Shown here piece after piece: positions 51,450-60,267 of a DNA stretch of 64,000 nucleotides (the stretch's first letter is position 1; every line of letters begins with the position of its first letter). The notes under the pieces were generated by a model, which saw only the letters and a list, made by a program, of their open reading frames with translations, was not told the origin of the DNA and searched no databases. The stretch is taken from the NCBI RefSeq assembly GCF_007570865.1, contig NZ_VLPS01000007.1, positions 62,001 through 126,000 on the forward strand, read 5' to 3'. Both the position numbers and the translations under genes were made by a program. The stretch comes from Atlantibacter subterraneus (GTDB taxonomy: Bacteria > Pseudomonadota > Gammaproteobacteria > Enterobacterales > Enterobacteriaceae).

Positions 51450-52787
51450 ATGGACCATCTGACTATGTCCAACGCAGAAATTGCCAAACGCTATCGCGCC
51501 GTCAGGCCGCGGCTGCTGCTGGTGATGATCGTCGGCTATGCGGCGTTTTACCTGACGCGCAAAAGCCTCAACTTCATCCTGCCCGCGCTCCAGCTCGATT
51601 TAGAGTTGAGCAAAAGCGATATCGGCCTGTTGGGATCGCTGTTTTATCTCTCCTACGGGCTGTCGAAATTCGCGGCGGGATTGTGGCATGACGCCCACGG
51701 GCAGCGGTCGTTTATGGGCATCGGCCTGTTTGCCACCGGCCTGCTGAACGTGCTGTTTGCGTTTGGCGACAGCCTGACGCTGTTGCTGATTATCTGGACG
51801 CTGAACGGATTTTTTCAGGGCTGGGGCTGGCCGCCCTGCGCAAGATTATTAACCCACTGGTATTCGCGCAACGAGCGCGGCTTCTGGTGGGGATGTTGGA
51901 ACACCTCCATCAACATTGGTGGGGCGATTATCCCGCTGATCAGCGCGCTGGCTGCGCACTGGTGGGGATGGCAGGCCGCGATGCTGACACCAGGGATCAT
52001 CAGCATGGCGTTAGGCGTTTGGCTGTACCGGCAATTGCCCGGCACGCCGAACGAAGAGGGGTTACCGGGGGTGGGGGAGTGGCGGCACGACCCGCTGGAA
52101 CTGCGCCAGCAAGAGCGCAGTCCGCCGATGTCGCTGTGGGCCATGTTACGCACCACCATGCTGCAAAACCCGATGATCTGGCTGTTGGCCGGGTCGTATG
52201 TGCTGGTGTACCTGATTCGCATTGCGCTGAACGACTGGGGCAACATCTGGCTGTCTGAAACCCACGGCGTTAATTTACTCAGCGCCAACGCCACGGTGAT
52301 GCTGTTTGAAGTGGGCGGCTTATTGGGGGCGCTGTTTGCCGGATGGGGATCGGATTTGCTGTTCAGCGGGCAACGCGCGCCGATGATTTTGCTGTTTACC
52401 CTCGGGTTGATGGTTTCGGTCACCGCGCTGTGGCTCGCGCCAGTGCATCACTATGCGTTACTGGCGATGTGTTTCTTCGCCATCGGCTTTTTTGTATTCG
52501 GCCCGCAGATGCTGATTGGTCTTGCCGCCGTGGAATGCGGTCATAAAGGGGCCGCAGGCTCGATTACCGGTTTTCTCGGCCTGTTTGCCTACTTAGGGGC
52601 GGCGCTGGCCGGTTGGCCGCTGTCGAAACTCACCGAAGTGTACGGCTGGTCCGGCATGTTTGTGCTGTTGTCGGTGGCCGCCGTGTTGATTGGATTATTG
52701 CTGATGCCGCTGCTGATGGCGGGCATCAACGCACAGGACCGCCAGTATCACGCCACGGACCCGGCGAGCTTACCTCCAGACACCTGA
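51450..52787 (+). CDS. UhpC-type hexose-phosphate sensor or organophosphate antiporter (MFS)
   Basis: This 445-residue, twelve-helix protein is of the organophosphate:phosphate antiporter family. Signature segments are YAAFYLTRKSLNFILPAL in helix 1, GLLGSLFYLSYGLSKFAAG in helix 2 and NGFFQGWGWPPCARLLTHWYS in helices 4-5. Its place after uhpA/uhpB-type genes favours a UhpC-like sensor over a UhpT-like carrier, but a true transport role cannot be excluded. The start ATG follows GGAGA. The ABC transporter gene begins 15 bases later. Confidence 0.82.
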   Translation: MDHLTMSNAEIAKRYRAVRPRLLLVMIVGYAAFYLTRKSLNFILPALQLDLELSKSDIGLLGSLFYLSYGLSKFAAGLWHDAHGQRSFMGIGLFATGLLNVLFAFGDSLTLLLIIWTLNGFFQGWGWPPCARLLTHWYSRNERGFWWGCWNTSINIGGAIIPLISALAAHWWGWQAAMLTPGIISMALGVWLYRQLPGTPNEEGLPGVGEWRHDPLELRQQERSPPMSLWAMLRTTMLQNPMIWLLAGSYVLVYLIRIALNDWGNIWLSETHGVNLLSANATVMLFEVGGLLGALFAGWGSDLLFSGQRAPMILLFTLGLMVSVTALWLAPVHHYALLAMCFFAIGFFVFGPQMLIGLAAVECGHKGAAGSITGFLGLFAYLGAALAGWPLSKLTEVYGWSGMFVLLSVAAVLIGLLLMPLLMAGINAQDRQYHATDPASLPPDT

Positions 52788-52802
52788 CAGAAGGATAACA
52801 AA

Positions 52803-53834
52803 ATGAAATTGACTGCCCTCTCTGCTCTGATTGCCGCAGGCGTGACGCTGGCGACATTCAGCCACGCGGCGGACGCTAAAGGACGTTTAGTGGTGTATTG
52901 CAGCGCCACCAATGAAATGTGTGAAGTGGAAACCAAAGCCTTCGGCGAGAAATACGATGTGAAAACCTCGTTCATCCGCAACGGCTCGGGTAGTACCCTG
53001 GCAAAAGTGGATGCCGAGAAGAAAAACCCGCAGGCGGACGTGTGGTACGGCGGCACCCTGGATCCACAGTCCCAGGCCGGTGAAATGGGCCTGCTGGAAG
53101 CCTATAAGTCGCCGAACCTGGAGCAGATCATGGAGAAATTCCGCGATCCGGCCAAAGTGAAAGGCAACCTGTCGTCGGCGGTTTACGTGGGCATTCTCGG
53201 CTTTGGGGTCAACACCCAGCGCCTGAAAGAGAAAAACCTGCCGGTGCCGAAGTGCTGGAAAGATCTGACCAAACCGGAATACAAAGGCGAAATCCAGATT
53301 GCCGATCCGCAGAGCTCCGGCACGGCTTACACCGCGCTCGCGACCTTTGTGCAACTGTGGGGCGAAGATCAGGCGTTTGATTACCTGAAACAGCTCAACG
53401 GCAACATCTCCCAGTACACCAAATCCGGCATTGCCCCGGCGCGTAACGCCGCCCGTGGCGAAACCGCTATCGGCATTGGCTTCCTGCACGACTATTCGCT
53501 GGAAAAAGAGCAGGGCGCGCCGCTGGAGTTGATTTCACCGTGCGAAGGCACCGGCTATGAAATCGGCGGCGTCAGCATTCTGAAAGGCGCGCGCAACATC
53601 GACAACGCCAAACTGTTCGTGGACTGGGTGCTGTCGAAAGAAGCCCAGGAGCTGGCGTGGAAGAAAGGCAAGTCTTACCAAATCCTGACCAACACCACGG
53701 CTGAAACCTCGCCGCTGTCCCTGAAGCTCGACGATCTGAAACTGATCAACTACGACATGGACAAATACGGCTCCACTGACACGCGTAAAGCGCTGATCAA
53801 TAAGTGGGTCAATGACGTGAAGATGGGCAAGTAA
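52803..53834 (+). CDS. afuA: periplasmic substrate-binding protein, AfuA-type (sugar-phosphate or iron)
   Basis: The 343-residue protein has a signal peptide ending at FSHA-ADA (about residue 22) and the type II binding-protein fold of the FbpA/AfuA group (GRLVVYCSATNEMCE start, YVGILGFGVNTQRL, SSGTAYTALATFVQLWG). AfuA of Actinobacillus binds hexose phosphates although it was named for iron uptake. The UhpABC-like genes next to it support sugar phosphate as ligand here. The symbol follows that system, so ligand remains inference. Confidence 0.78.
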   Translation: MKLTALSALIAAGVTLATFSHAADAKGRLVVYCSATNEMCEVETKAFGEKYDVKTSFIRNGSGSTLAKVDAEKKNPQADVWYGGTLDPQSQAGEMGLLEAYKSPNLEQIMEKFRDPAKVKGNLSSAVYVGILGFGVNTQRLKEKNLPVPKCWKDLTKPEYKGEIQIADPQSSGTAYTALATFVQLWGEDQAFDYLKQLNGNISQYTKSGIAPARNAARGETAIGIGFLHDYSLEKEQGAPLELISPCEGTGYEIGGVSILKGARNIDNAKLFVDWVLSKEAQELAWKKGKSYQILTNTTAETSPLSLKLDDLKLINYDMDKYGSTDTRKALINKWVNDVKMGK

Positions 53835-53840
53835 TCGTAT

Positions 53841-53865
53841 GCGGGTGAGCTCCTCACCCGCCTTT
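53841..53865 (+). terminator. attenuator-type hairpin between afuA and afuB
   Basis: GCGGGTGAG-CTC-CTCACCCGC is a perfect 9-bp stem followed by CTTTTCCCC. Between a binding protein and its permease, such a hairpin usually lowers permease expression or protects the upstream mRNA. Confidence 0.6.
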
Positions 53866-53887
53866 TCCCCCTGCCGACGAGGCGTGT

Positions 53888-55966
53888 ATGTCTGAAACAT
53901 TACTTTTGCGTCCCGCGCAGAAGCGGGAGGCTATTTTCGCCTGGGTGCTGCTGGGACTGCTGGCGTTCGCGCTGCTGCCGAGCTGGAGCCTGGACTATGG
54001 CCTGATGGAATCCACCTCTGACGAGATCCTGGATGCCTATGGCTGGTCGCACTGGAACGTCAGCGTGCTGTGGTATCTGTTGCCGTGCGTGTTGCTGCTG
54101 CGGCCTTTCCATGAATCGCGCCGCGAGCAGCGCTCGCGCCACTGGTTTGACGCGCTGTGGGCGCTGGGCTGCATGGCATTTGTGGTGATCAGCGCAACGC
54201 TGGTTGGGCGCGGCATGGGCTATGCCACTATCGTGCTGTTTATCGCTTTAGGCGCTATCGCCACTCTGGCGCTGACCCGGCTGGAATTTCTCGGCGGCGA
54301 CCAGTTTGTTATCGGTTCGCTGATTGCCATTATCGCGCTGATCGGCGTGTTTATCGTCTGGCCGAGCATTGCGATCTTTATTCCGATGTTCACCAACGAC
54401 GTGGGCGAGTTCGCCCCGCTGGCGTTTATGGCGGTGCTGGGGCAGGCCCATATCCTGCAAGTTATTGCCAACTCGATCATGCTCTCTATGGCGGTGGGCG
54501 TGGGCTGTACTTTCTTCGGGCTGGTGCTGGCGATTTACACTACCCGCATCGCCAAACGCAGCGCCATTATCGGGCGTATCTTTTCGATTCTGCCGATCGT
54601 CACGCCGCCATTTGTGGTGGGTCTGGGCGTAACGCTAATGATGGGCCGTTCGGGCTACGTCACCGAATTAATGGTCGACTGGTTCGGGCTGACCAACACC
54701 AACTGGCTGTATGGCTTCACCGGGATTTGGCTGGCGCAGGTGCTGGCGTTTACCCCGATGGCGTTTATGATCCTCGACGGCGCGATTAAAACCATTCATC
54801 CGTCGCTGGAAGAAGCCTCCTACACGCTGCGCGCTAACCGCTGGCAGACCTTTGTCTCGGTATTTATGCCGCTGTTGAAACCGGCCATGGCCAACGCCTT
54901 TTTGATCGTGGTCGTGCAGTCGCTGGCGGACTTCAGTAACCCGCTGGTGCTCGGCGGCAACTTCGACGTACTGGCGACGCAAATTTACTTCTACATCACC
55001 GGCTCGCAGCTCGACTATCAGGCGGCCAGTACCCTCGGCGTGTTCCTGCTGCTGTTCTCCCTGCTGGTGTTCTGCATCCAGTACATGTGGATTGGCAAGC
55101 GCTCTTACGTCACCGTCTCCGGTAAATCCTATCGCGGCGACGTGCAGCCGCTGCCGGTGGCGCTGGTGTGGAGCGTGATCGGGCTGCTGGCGGTGTGGAT
55201 TGCCTTCAACGCTCTGCTGTACGGCAGCATTTTCTACGGCAGCTTTACCGTCAACTGGGGCGTGGATTACACCCTGACGCTGGATAACTTTATCAAACTG
55301 TTCGGCCAGGGCATGGACGACGGCGCGTGGCCTTCGCTGCTCGATACGCTGCTGTACGCCGGGATCGCCGCGCCGATCACCGCCATCTTCGGCTTGCTGA
55401 TCGCCTGGATCGTGGTGCGCCAGCAGTTTAAAGGCAAAAAGACCATCGAGTTCACCACCATGCTGTGCTTCGCGGTGCCGGGCACCGTGGCGGGGGTTTC
55501 CTACATCCTGGCGTTTAACAGCGCTCCGGTGTACCTGACCGGCACGGCGGCGATTGTGATTATCTCCATGGTGATGCGTAACGTGCCGGTGGGCATTCGC
55601 GCCGGGATCGCGGGCCTGGGGCAGATCGACAAGTCGCTGGATGAAGCGTCTCTGAGCCTGCGCGCCGGATCGCTGCGGACCATCGTCAATATCCTGCTGC
55701 CGCTGTTGCGCCCGGCGATCCTGTCGGCGCTGATCTACAGCTTTGTGCGCGCCATTACCACCGTCAGCGCCATCGTGTTCCTGGTGACGCCGGACACCCG
55801 CGTGGCCACGGCCTACATCCTGAACCGCGTGGAAGACGGCGAATACGGCGTGGCGATTGCCTACGGTTCGATTTTGATTGTGGTGATGCTGGCCATCATC
55901 TTCCTTTTTGACTGGCTGATTGGCGAAGCGCGCATTTCGCGCTCCAAAGCCAAAAACCAGGCGTAA
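53888..55966 (+). CDS. afuB: ABC transporter permease, fused double domain (AfuB-type)
   Basis: The 692-residue protein holds two ABC permease units in one chain, with about twelve or more membrane helices. The two EAA loops are EEASYTLRANRWQTFVSVF in the first half and DEASLSLRAGSLRTIVNIL in the second; both contact the ATPase. The fused form is typical of the FbpB/AfuB family. The gene follows afuA after the hairpin and precedes the ATPase gene by 15 bases. Confidence 0.85.
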   Translation: MSETLLLRPAQKREAIFAWVLLGLLAFALLPSWSLDYGLMESTSDEILDAYGWSHWNVSVLWYLLPCVLLLRPFHESRREQRSRHWFDALWALGCMAFVVISATLVGRGMGYATIVLFIALGAIATLALTRLEFLGGDQFVIGSLIAIIALIGVFIVWPSIAIFIPMFTNDVGEFAPLAFMAVLGQAHILQVIANSIMLSMAVGVGCTFFGLVLAIYTTRIAKRSAIIGRIFSILPIVTPPFVVGLGVTLMMGRSGYVTELMVDWFGLTNTNWLYGFTGIWLAQVLAFTPMAFMILDGAIKTIHPSLEEASYTLRANRWQTFVSVFMPLLKPAMANAFLIVVVQSLADFSNPLVLGGNFDVLATQIYFYITGSQLDYQAASTLGVFLLLFSLLVFCIQYMWIGKRSYVTVSGKSYRGDVQPLPVALVWSVIGLLAVWIAFNALLYGSIFYGSFTVNWGVDYTLTLDNFIKLFGQGMDDGAWPSLLDTLLYAGIAAPITAIFGLLIAWIVVRQQFKGKKTIEFTTMLCFAVPGTVAGVSYILAFNSAPVYLTGTAAIVIISMVMRNVPVGIRAGIAGLGQIDKSLDEASLSLRAGSLRTIVNILLPLLRPAILSALIYSFVRAITTVSAIVFLVTPDTRVATAYILNRVEDGEYGVAIAYGSILIVVMLAIIFLFDWLIGEARISRSKAKNQA

Positions 55967-55981
55967 TCACGGAGCTTAACC

Positions 55982-57025
55982 ATGACGCATCATTTTGTTG
56001 AATTACGTAATGTCACCAAACGGTTTGGCAATAACACCGTGATCGACAACATCAATCTGGCGATCCCGCGCGGGGAAATGGTCACCCTGCTGGGGCCGTC
56101 TGGCTGCGGTAAAACCACGGTGCTGCGGCTGGTGGCCGGGCTGGAAAAGCCCAGCGAAGGGCAGATCTTTATCGACGGCGAAGACGTGACCCATCGTTCC
56201 ATTCAGCAGCGCGATATTTGTATGGTGTTCCAGTCCTACGCGCTGTTCCCGCACATGTCGCTGGGAGAAAACGTCGGCTACGGCCTGAAAATGCTCGGCG
56301 TGGGGCGCGCCGAGATCAAACAGCGGGTGAAAGAGGCGCTGGCGATGGTCGATCTCGATGGGTTTGAAGATCGCTATGTGGATCAGATCTCCGGCGGCCA
56401 GCAGCAGCGCGTGGCGCTGGCCCGCGCCCTGATCCTCAAGCCAAAAGTGCTGTTGTTCGATGAGCCGCTGAGTAACCTCGACGCCAACCTGCGCCGCAGC
56501 ATGCGCGATAAAATCCGCGAGCTGCAAAAGCAGTTCAACATTACCTCGCTGTACGTGACCCACGACCAGAGCGAAGCGTTCGCGGTGTCGGATACGGTAC
56601 TGGTGATGAACAAAGGCAACATCATGCAGATTGGTTCGCCACAGGCGCTGTATCGTCAACCCGCTTCGCGCTTTATGGCGAGCTTTATGGGCGATGCCAA
56701 TCTGTTCCCGGCGCAGTTTGGCGCGGAGTATGTCGACATCTACGGCTACCGCCTGCCGCGCCCGGAGAACATTGCGCCGATGGGCGAGGGCACCGTGGGC
56801 GTGCGTCCGGAGGCCATCACCCTCGGCACGCAGGGTGAGGACAGCCAGCGCTGCGTTATTCGACACGTCGCCTATATGGGGCCGCAGTATGAAGTGATCG
56901 TCGAATGGCACGGCCAGAAGATCCTGTTGCAGGTTAACGCCACGCGTTTACAGCCGGATGTGGGCGAGCACTATTATCTGCAAATTCATCCTTACGGTAT
57001 GTTTGCTTTGGCGGAAAATAACTAA
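55982..57025 (+). CDS. afuC: ABC transporter ATP-binding protein (AfuC-type)
   Basis: The 347-residue ATPase has Walker [11 protein letters not shown]-loop [11 protein letters not shown], signature [14 protein letters not shown], Walker [12 protein letters not shown] and switch histidine in YVTHDQSEA, then a TOBE-type C-terminal regulatory domain (about residues 240-347). It powers the afuAB transporter. It ends the operon, with a strong terminator about 150 bases on. Confidence 0.9.
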   Translation: MTHHFVELRNVTKRFGNNTVIDNINLAIPRGEMVTLLGPSGCGKTTVLRLVAGLEKPSEGQIFIDGEDVTHRSIQQRDICMVFQSYALFPHMSLGENVGYGLKMLGVGRAEIKQRVKEALAMVDLDGFEDRYVDQISGGQQQRVALARALILKPKVLLFDEPLSNLDANLRRSMRDKIRELQKQFNITSLYVTHDQSEAFAVSDTVLVMNKGNIMQIGSPQALYRQPASRFMASFMGDANLFPAQFGAEYVDIYGYRLPRPENIAPMGEGTVGVRPEAITLGTQGEDSQRCVIRHVAYMGPQYEVIVEWHGQKILLQVNATRLQPDVGEHYYLQIHPYGMFALAENN

Positions 57026-57172
57026 GCCAGTGGGCTGAATTTGATTAATTCTTAAAAGTTCCGATCAGATGAGATCAATAAGGCGCGACGCAGTGAATAA
57101 CGGTAGAGTTGGCGCGTCATCTTATTATCTTAAGCTGTTCTAAATTTGCTTATATGCTGTGTAATTTTTTAG

Positions 57173-57200
57173 GTGCAATCGAAAGATTGCACTTTTTTTT
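57173..57200 (+). terminator. intrinsic terminator of the afuABC operon
   Basis: GTGCAATC-GAAA-GATTGCAC followed by eight T residues is a strong terminator on the plus strand, 147 bases after afuC. Confidence 0.9.
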
Positions 57201-57214
57201 AGCCTGCATTCAGC

Positions 57215-57242
57215 AAAAAAAAGCCCCGTCAGGGGACGGGGC
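57215..57242 (-). terminator. strong terminator on the minus strand without an intact gene
   Basis: Read on the minus strand, GCCCCGTC-CCCT-GACGGGGC is followed by eight T residues. No intact minus-strand gene precedes it. A short open frame ends just before it (stop at 57258-57260), so it may belong to a gene remnant or a small RNA. Confidence 0.75.
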
Positions 57243-57501
57243 TAAACGAGGCTTATTGCATGTTATTAGACGTTCTGCTGATGCTCAATATATTCCAGGA
57301 TGGCAAAATTTCTCAGCGATAACGCCAGGTTAGTACGATTTCAGAAATCATTGTCTGGGTGAAGGACTTTTTTGCCCGCAGGAAATCAAGACCGCAAAAT
57401 AATCCTTTACCTGCACAAAGTTACTTAGCCTCATAAAAAAAACGCCATGTTAGGTTAACGGCATCGTATTTGAACGTTTACCGTGATGAAGGTCGTTGCC
57501 C
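57243..57501. other. interval ahead of the microcompartment locus, with possible gene remnant
   Basis: There is no intact gene. On the minus strand, a 24-codon tail ending LALSLRNFAILEYIEHQQNV runs into a stop at 57258-57260 and then the orphan terminator; the frame upstream is interrupted by stops. The right part (57420-57500) is AT-rich with an A-tract and is likely to hold the promoter of the alcohol dehydrogenase gene; GTTA-GGT-TAAC is a small inverted repeat there. Confidence 0.4.
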
Positions 57502-58620
57502 ATGGCCCGCTATTTGTTTTCCTGCCCTGAAGTATGGTTTGGCGAAGAGGCTATTGCCTCTTTAAGCCAGTTTAACGATAAACGCGTTGCTATCGTGACC
57601 GATGATTTTATGGTGACGTCAGGCAAAACCCGTTACCTGATTAATTACATGCCCCAGGCGTCGGTGTGTATTTTCGGCGAGGTCAAACCCGATCCGGATA
57701 TTGATATTCTGACTTCCGGCGCGGCGCGTTTTAAAACCTTTAAGCCCGACGTCATTATCGCCCTCGGCGGCGGCTCGTCGCTGGACGCTGCGAAAGGGAT
57801 TAAGGTCACACTGGAAGAGTATTTTGGCGATCATCACATTGATCTCATTGCTATTCCCACCACCAGCGGGTCCGGCTCTGAAGTGACCTCCTACGCGATC
57901 GTCTCCGATCCGCAAAATGGTCGCAAATATCCGCTGATCTCCGGGCAACTGGTGCCGGACATCGCCATTCTCGATCCTAACCTGGTGTTAACCGTGCCGC
58001 GCCATGTCGCGGTAGATACCGGCATGGACGTGCTGACCCATGCCATGGAAGCCTTTGTCTCTACTGGCGCAAATGATTTTAGCGATGCACTGGCGGAAAA
58101 AGCCATCGCGTTGACCTGGCGCTATCTGCCGCAGGTGTTCAACGACGAAAAAGACATTGCGGCGCGCACCCACATGCACAATGCCTCCTGTATGGCGGGC
58201 ATGGCGTTTAACTCTGCCGGGCTGGGGTTGGTACACGGCATGGCTCACGCCATCGGCGGGATGCTGCATATTCCTCATGGCAAAATTAACGCCATGCTGC
58301 TGCCGATTGTCATCGACTTCAACAGCAAACAGGCCAGCGCCGAAACCCGCGATCGCTATCACCGTTGCGCGCAAATTATGGGCATTGACCATGCGGTACC
58401 GGAGCAGGCCATCGCGCTGATGACTCAGGCGATCCGCCAGATCAATCGCCATTTCGGCATCCCCGCCACGCTCAGCGAACTGGGCACCGACCGAGCAAAA
58501 ATCATCGGGTTGCGCAGCGCACTGGTGAATTCGGCGCTGGCCGACGGTTGTACCGCGTCGAACCCGCGGCAGGCGACGACGCAGGATGTCGAAGGGTTGA
58601 TCGACCAGATTACCGGCTAG
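57502..58620 (+). CDS. iron-containing alcohol dehydrogenase of a microcompartment (PduQ/EutG/CutO type)
   Basis: The 372-residue group III alcohol dehydrogenase recycles NAD+ by reducing an aldehyde to an alcohol inside the compartment. Visible motifs are the nucleotide site GGGSSLDAAKGI, PTTSGSGSEVT, and metal ligands in DTGMDVLTHAMEAF and HGMAHAIGGMLHIPHGK. No clear N-terminal encapsulation helix precedes the fold. The ATG at 57502 is preferred to an in-frame TTG at 57496. It is the first gene of the locus. Confidence 0.88.
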   Translation: MARYLFSCPEVWFGEEAIASLSQFNDKRVAIVTDDFMVTSGKTRYLINYMPQASVCIFGEVKPDPDIDILTSGAARFKTFKPDVIIALGGGSSLDAAKGIKVTLEEYFGDHHIDLIAIPTTSGSGSEVTSYAIVSDPQNGRKYPLISGQLVPDIAILDPNLVLTVPRHVAVDTGMDVLTHAMEAFVSTGANDFSDALAEKAIALTWRYLPQVFNDEKDIAARTHMHNASCMAGMAFNSAGLGLVHGMAHAIGGMLHIPHGKINAMLLPIVIDFNSKQASAETRDRYHRCAQIMGIDHAVPEQAIALMTQAIRQINRHFGIPATLSELGTDRAKIIGLRSALVNSALADGCTASNPRQATTQDVEGLIDQITG

Positions 58621-58638
58621 CTGGACAACTTTGTCCAG
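58621..58638 (+). other. inverted repeat after the alcohol dehydrogenase gene
   Basis: CTGGACAA-CT-TTGTCCAG is a perfect 8-bp inverted repeat starting right after the stop codon. There is no U-run, so it could be an operator or a stabilising hairpin; 121 bases separate it from pduL. Confidence 0.45.
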
Positions 58639-58759
58639 CCTTCGTGAAGCGGTCAAAAAAGTCCTGCTGATAAACAAAAACCGGGCGTCGTTACTCCCTA
58701 TCCTGATCGTCAGACGTCCAGTACCCATGAGATAACTCAATAATCAGGTCGTACCCGTT

Positions 58760-59446
58760 ATGAATTACACCGAACAACAAGCCGAGTGGATTACCCAACA
58801 AATTTTGCAGGAACTTGCCGCCAGCAAAAAACCAGTAGCGCCTGCTGCCGCGCCCGTCGCGCTGGATATTCCGGTGGGCGTGTCCAACCGCCATGTGCAT
58901 CTGTGCCGTGAAGATATGGACATTCTGTTTGGCTACGGCTCCACGCTAACCCGTTTTAAAGCGGTGAAACAGCCCGGCCAGTATGCCGCCGAAGAGATGG
59001 TGACGCTGCGCGGGCCGAAAGGCGAGCTCAGCAAAGTGCGCGTGTTAGGGCCATTGCGTAATACCACGCAGGTGGAAATCTCCGTGGCCGACGGCTTTGC
59101 GCTGGGTGCCAAAGCGCCGGTGCGCATGTCGGGGGATCTGCTGGATTCGCCGGGCATTGAAATCATCGGCCCGAAAGGGCGGGTGGTGAAACACAACGGC
59201 ATGATTGTCGCCTGGCGCCATATCCATATCTCGCCTGAAGAAGCCGAACTGCACGGCCTGCGCGATGGGATGGAAATCGACGTGCAAACCAATGGCCCGC
59301 GCGGCGGCGTGCTCAGTCATGTGGTGGTGCGCGTCACGGCGGATGCGGTGCTGGAACTGCATATCGATGTGGAAGAAGCCAATGGCTTCGGCCTTCGTAA
59401 CGGCGACACCGTTCGCGGCATTAAACAGGATGCGTGCCATGGCTGA
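58760..59446 (+). CDS. pduL: phosphate propanoyltransferase PduL
   Basis: PduL exchanges CoA for phosphate on propionyl- or acetyl-CoA, recycling CoA inside the organelle. The 228 residues begin with an amphipathic helix (about 4-20, TEQQAEWITQQILQEL) that is the usual encapsulation signal, followed by a Pro/Ala linker and two PTAC barrels with metal-binding SNRHVHL, AWRHIHIS and LHIDVEEANGF. Its end overlaps the next gene by eight bases. Confidence 0.93.
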   Translation: MNYTEQQAEWITQQILQELAASKKPVAPAAAPVALDIPVGVSNRHVHLCREDMDILFGYGSTLTRFKAVKQPGQYAAEEMVTLRGPKGELSKVRVLGPLRNTTQVEISVADGFALGAKAPVRMSGDLLDSPGIEIIGPKGRVVKHNGMIVAWRHIHISPEEAELHGLRDGMEIDVQTNGPRGGVLSHVVVRVTADAVLELHIDVEEANGFGLRNGDTVRGIKQDACHG

Positions 59447-60263
59447 CAGCCCCGAAAACCGCCGATTGCATGAACTGGCCGCGCTGATTGACAGCGGCGA
59501 ATGTCGGCCCTGCACCGGCGCGTTGAAGGTGGGGGTAGATCTCGGTACTGCCAATATCGCCATCGTAGTGGTGGATGAAGATAACCAGCCGGTGGCAGGG
59601 GTAACGTATCCCTCCAGCGTGGTGAAAGACGGCGTGGTGGTGGATTACCTGACCGCCAGCCGGGTAGTAACGCGTCTTAAACAAATTCTTGAACAGAAAC
59701 TGGGCCGCACGCTGGATCGCGCGGCGACCGCAATCCCACCGGGGATCTCGCAAGGCAACACAAAAGTGATCGTGAACGTCGTGGAGTCGGCGGGTTTTAC
59801 GGTTACCCGCGTCCTCGACGAACCGGTCGCCGCTGCCAGCGCGCTGAATATCAAAAACGGCGCGGTGGTGGATGTCGGCGGCGGCACTACCGGCATGAGC
59901 ATTTTGAAAAGCGGCAAAGTGACATTCAGCGCCGACGAGCCTACCGGCGGTAGCCATATGACGCTGGTGATTGCCGGCGCGCTGGGCCTGCCCTATGCCG
60001 AGGCTGAAGAGATGAAAAAAGACCCGGCGCAGGAAGCGCAGGTCTTTACTCTGGTACTGCCGGTAGCCCAGAAGATGGCCAGCCTGGTGTCGGGGTGGCT
60101 CGCTACTCAGCGGGTGAGAAATATTTATCTGGTGGGCGGCGCGAGCAGCTTTAGCCAGTTTGCTGCCGTGTTCAGCAAACAAACCGGTAGAAACGTGATT
60201 CCTTCGGTGGAGCCGTTGCTCGTCACGCCGTTAGGCATCGCCATGAATGCGGGCCAGGGGTAA
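59439..60263 (+). CDS. eutJ: EutJ-family chaperone-like ATPase
   Basis: The 274-residue protein has the actin/Hsp70-type ATPase fold: phosphate 1 motif VGVDLGTANIAIVV, the DEPVAAASAL connecting segment and phosphate 2 motif VDVGGGTTGMSI, then LVGGASSFSQF for adenosine. It lacks a substrate-binding domain, as does EutJ of the ethanolamine operon (about 278 residues). Its role may be to help assemble or reactivate the signature enzyme. Canonical pdu operons lack it. The ATG at 59439 overlaps pduL. Confidence 0.9.
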   Translation: MADSPENRRLHELAALIDSGECRPCTGALKVGVDLGTANIAIVVVDEDNQPVAGVTYPSSVVKDGVVVDYLTASRVVTRLKQILEQKLGRTLDRAATAIPPGISQGNTKVIVNVVESAGFTVTRVLDEPVAAASALNIKNGAVVDVGGGTTGMSILKSGKVTFSADEPTGGSHMTLVIAGALGLPYAEAEEMKKDPAQEAQVFTLVLPVAQKMASLVSGWLATQRVRNIYLVGGASSFSQFAAVFSKQTGRNVIPSVEPLLVTPLGIAMNAGQG

Positions 60264-60267
60264 ATCA

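Noticed and set aside
57026-57172. Small coding frame between afuC and its terminator
   Set aside because: The short frames here have no ribosome binding site or recognisable product; the stretch reads as a 3' untranslated region.
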